From the NCBI GenBank assembly GCA_030696045.1, contig JAUYNO010000067.1:1-64000 (forward strand): a stretch of 64,000 nucleotides of DNA, in the 5' to 3' direction. Origin of the DNA: Stagnimonas sp. Lineage in GTDB: Bacteria > Pseudomonadota > Gammaproteobacteria > Nevskiales > Nevskiaceae. Both the position numbers and the translations under genes were made by a program. Positions 62,440 to 64,000 of the stretch are shown here, piece by piece. Numbering within the stretch: position 1 is the first letter of the stretch; the number at the start of each line of letters is the position of its first letter. The notes beneath the pieces are model-generated. The model searched no databases and was not told where the DNA came from. It worked only from the letters and a program-made list of their open reading frames with translations.

Positions 62440-63755
62440 GGGCGGCGGCGACCGAGGGTCGGCGGTGGTTCGCCGGCCTGGGGACCCTGCTGCTGGCCGC
62501 CTGCGCGGACGGCGACGGCAGCCGGCCCGCCGACGCCGGCCAGAACACTGAATCCGCCCCGCCGGCCTCGTCCCCAGCGACGCCGGTAGCGGGCAATCTT
62601 GCCGACTGCGCCTGGCTACTGCGCTCCGACCCGGTGCTGGTGAACTTCCTGTACCCGGACCAGGACGCCGTCTACTACATCAGCGTGGTGCCGGCGGTGC
62701 CCGGGCTAGAGCTGCGGATACGCGGCGAATTCCCGCACAGCCGCTACATGTCCTTCGTCAGTTACGACGGCCTGCCGGTGGACGCGGTGCTGGACCGCGA
62801 GCTACCGCCCGAGGCCGGCAGCCAGAATCCCTACCGGGTCGGCGCCGACCGCAGCGCCGCCGCGCGCGCCTACCAGCTGGAACTGCGCGCCGAGCCGCCG
62901 CCCACCGATCCGTCCCAGCGAGTTCCGGGCGTGCTCTACACCGGCGCCGGACAGGGCGGCGTCGGCAGCCCGGTCGCCTACCTGTTTTATCGCCTGTACG
63001 TTCCGGATCAGGGCAGCGGCGCCACCGGCGGCGTGCCCCTGCCGCAGATCGAACTGGCCGGTCAGCCTCTGCCCGAGGCCTTCCAGCCTCTGTCTTGCGA
63101 GCGTCTGCGCCAGCTGCTGCCCAGCCTGGCCGGCGTACCGGAGGCCTACGCCCAACTGGACAGTCCGGCGCTGCCGCTCAGTCTGTTGCGGGCCGAGCCG
63201 GAACCAGTGTGGACGGTCGAAAGCGGCCTGACTGCCGGGGCGCTCGGTGGCACGCCACTGGCCGGCGAGGTCAGCGGCGGGCCCGGCAGCAATCCCCACA
63301 ACAAGTACATCGCCGCACCGGTCAGCCGCGCCTACGGCGACCTGCTGCTGCTGCGCGCCCGCGCGCCCAGCGCGCCGCGCACCCGCGAGGGCCAGGCGCT
63401 CATGACCGACGGTGAACTGCGCTACTGGTCGATCTGCATGAACAGCCGCAGCACCCGCTACATCAGCTGCCGGTCCGACAGCGACATCGTGGTCGACCCG
63501 GACGGCCAGTTCACTCTGGTGATCTCGACGCCCGATGCGCGACCGGCCTCCGCGCGCAACTGGCTGCCCTTCGGCCCCGAACCCGAGGGCCAGCTGCTAT
63601 ACCGGCACATGCTGCCCAGCCCGCAGTTCTATCCGTACTCGGCGCAGGGCGGCGAGCACAGCGGCCAGCCGCTGGCAGCGACGATGGGGGCCTATTACCC
63701 CCGGGCGCGCTACTGTTCGCGCGAGGAATTCGAAGTCAATCGCTGTGGGCTCTGA
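62436..63755 (+). CDS. Lipoprotein of unknown function
   Basis: 439 aa. Lipobox TLLLAAC. Pro/Ser linker to about residue 45, then a globular part with DPVLVNFLYPDQDAVYYISVVP, RGEFPHSRYMSFVSYDG, SNPHNKYIAAPVSRAYGDLLLLRARAP, ELRYWSICMNSRSTRYISC and DSDIVVDPDGQFTLVISTPD, which look conserved but I cannot name the family. Six or more Cys suggest disulfides. GTG 62436 overlaps the hydrolase stop (GTGA), so both are coupled; an in-frame GTG at 62421 is possible. Its end overlaps the gene on the other strand by 46 bases. Confidence 0.72.
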   Translation: MRAAATEGRRWFAGLGTLLLAACADGDGSRPADAGQNTESAPPASSPATPVAGNLADCAWLLRSDPVLVNFLYPDQDAVYYISVVPAVPGLELRIRGEFPHSRYMSFVSYDGLPVDAVLDRELPPEAGSQNPYRVGADRSAAARAYQLELRAEPPPTDPSQRVPGVLYTGAGQGGVGSPVAYLFYRLYVPDQGSGATGGVPLPQIELAGQPLPEAFQPLSCERLRQLLPSLAGVPEAYAQLDSPALPLSLLRAEPEPVWTVESGLTAGALGGTPLAGEVSGGPGSNPHNKYIAAPVSRAYGDLLLLRARAPSAPRTREGQALMTDGELRYWSICMNSRSTRYISCRSDSDIVVDPDGQFTLVISTPDARPASARNWLPFGPEPEGQLLYRHMLPSPQFYPYSAQGGEHSGQPLAATMGAYYPRARYCSREEFEVNRCGL

Positions 63756-64000
63756 GCACGGCGCGCCCGCGCCGCGAACGCCAGCACGATCAGGGCCGAC
63801 AGGCTCGCGGCACCACCGCTGCTGCCACCAGCGACGCTGGCCACCAAGGCCGGCGGCACCGCCACCGGACTGGCCTCCAGCAGCGCCAGCACGGCCTTGG
63901 CCTGCACCGGGCAACCGAGGGATTCGAACTGGGCACGGCTCAGATGCTTGCCCATGGGCAGGTAGGCGCCCATCGCTTGCTCCGGCGTCTCGACGTCGGC
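63710..64000 (-). CDS. C-terminus of an exported protein with GlyGly-CTERM-like tail, cut by the window edge
   Basis: An open frame enters from the right edge (ADVETPEQAMGAYLPMGKHLSRAQFESLGCPVQAK...) and ends at 63710. The tail VAGGSSGGAASLSALIVLAFAARARR is a Gly-Gly motif, a membrane helix and a basic end, as in the GlyGly-CTERM sorting signal handled by rhombosortase. Fifteen more residues follow, which is longer than usual. The last 46 bases overlap the end of the lipoprotein gene. Identity cannot be judged from this part. Confidence 0.5.
   Translation of the reverse strand, partial: ADVETPEQAMGAYLPMGKHLSRAQFESLGCPVQAKAVLALLEASPVAVPPALVASVAGGSSGGAASLSALIVLAFAARARRAQSPQRLTSNSSREQ

Noticed and set aside
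63905..63935. A tRNA T-loop-like TTCGAATCCCTCGG on the minus strand
   Set aside because: No acceptor stem, anticodon arm or D-arm fits around it; it lies in the C-terminal coding frame (AQFESLGCP).

Overview
The window is about 64 kb of high-GC (roughly 70%), gene-dense chromosome from a gammaproteobacterium. Xanthomonadales or a close relative is my best guess, but no marker here fixes the family. Support for a gammaproteobacterium comes from RNase T, opgGH, the lptD-surA-pdxA-rsmA block with divergent amgK-murU, rluD-pgeF divergent from bamD, and a GlyGly-CTERM-like tail at the right edge. I see no rRNA, tRNA, CRISPR array, prophage or intact insertion sequence.

Layout. 1-9 kb: RNase T, periplasmic glucan synthesis (opgG, opgH), an ornithine-lipid acyltransferase pair (olsB, olsA) behind a PhoB-box-like sequence, a CoA-binding protein, lipoyl synthase and a Nudix hydrolase of the GDP-mannose type. 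9-15 kb: a cytochrome b561 gene behind an FNR/ANR-type box, then four tightly packed genes: a P-type ATPase, a membrane-anchored FAD/NAD(P)H/2Fe-2S reductase, a two-heme b-type membrane protein with two H-X13-H pairs, and an octaheme c-type cytochrome. This looks like a split NOX/ferric-reductase-like electron chain and is the best candidate for an undescribed system. A 253-bp element with 22-bp inverted ends separates it from a Cache-type diguanylate cyclase. 17-25 kb: OsmC, then cell-wall recycling (amgK-murU) divergent from lptD-surA-pdxA-rsmA.

25-39 kb: a complete Tad/Flp pilus locus on the minus strand (flp, tadV, tadE, cpaB, cpaC, cpaE, tadA, tadB, tadC, tadD, a DUF3613 gene, tadG). It is followed 4 nt later by a 1017-residue PAS-GGDEF protein whose EAL-like domain is degenerate, suggesting c-di-GMP signalling tied to the pilus. 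39-47 kb: apaH away from its usual neighbours, then an RND-family transporter, a YCF48-like propeller and a DUF1302 outer-membrane-type protein, probably one export module. 46-56 kb: housekeeping genes (pgeF, rluD, bamD, nadE, sucCD, priA) separated by strong bidirectional terminators.

56-64 kb: an alanine-rich secreted protein, an ECF sigma-factor operon with a membrane-anchored partner, a small secreted protein and a DUF3106 protein, an MFS transporter, and a TetR regulator divergent from two overlapping lipoprotein genes (an alpha/beta hydrolase and an unknown). The window ends inside a minus-strand gene with a sorting-signal-like C terminus. Neighbouring genes very often overlap by ATGA or GTGA, so translational coupling is the rule. 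Several apparent first ATGs fall inside TAAAAT-type -10 sequences, and for those genes I chose later starts.
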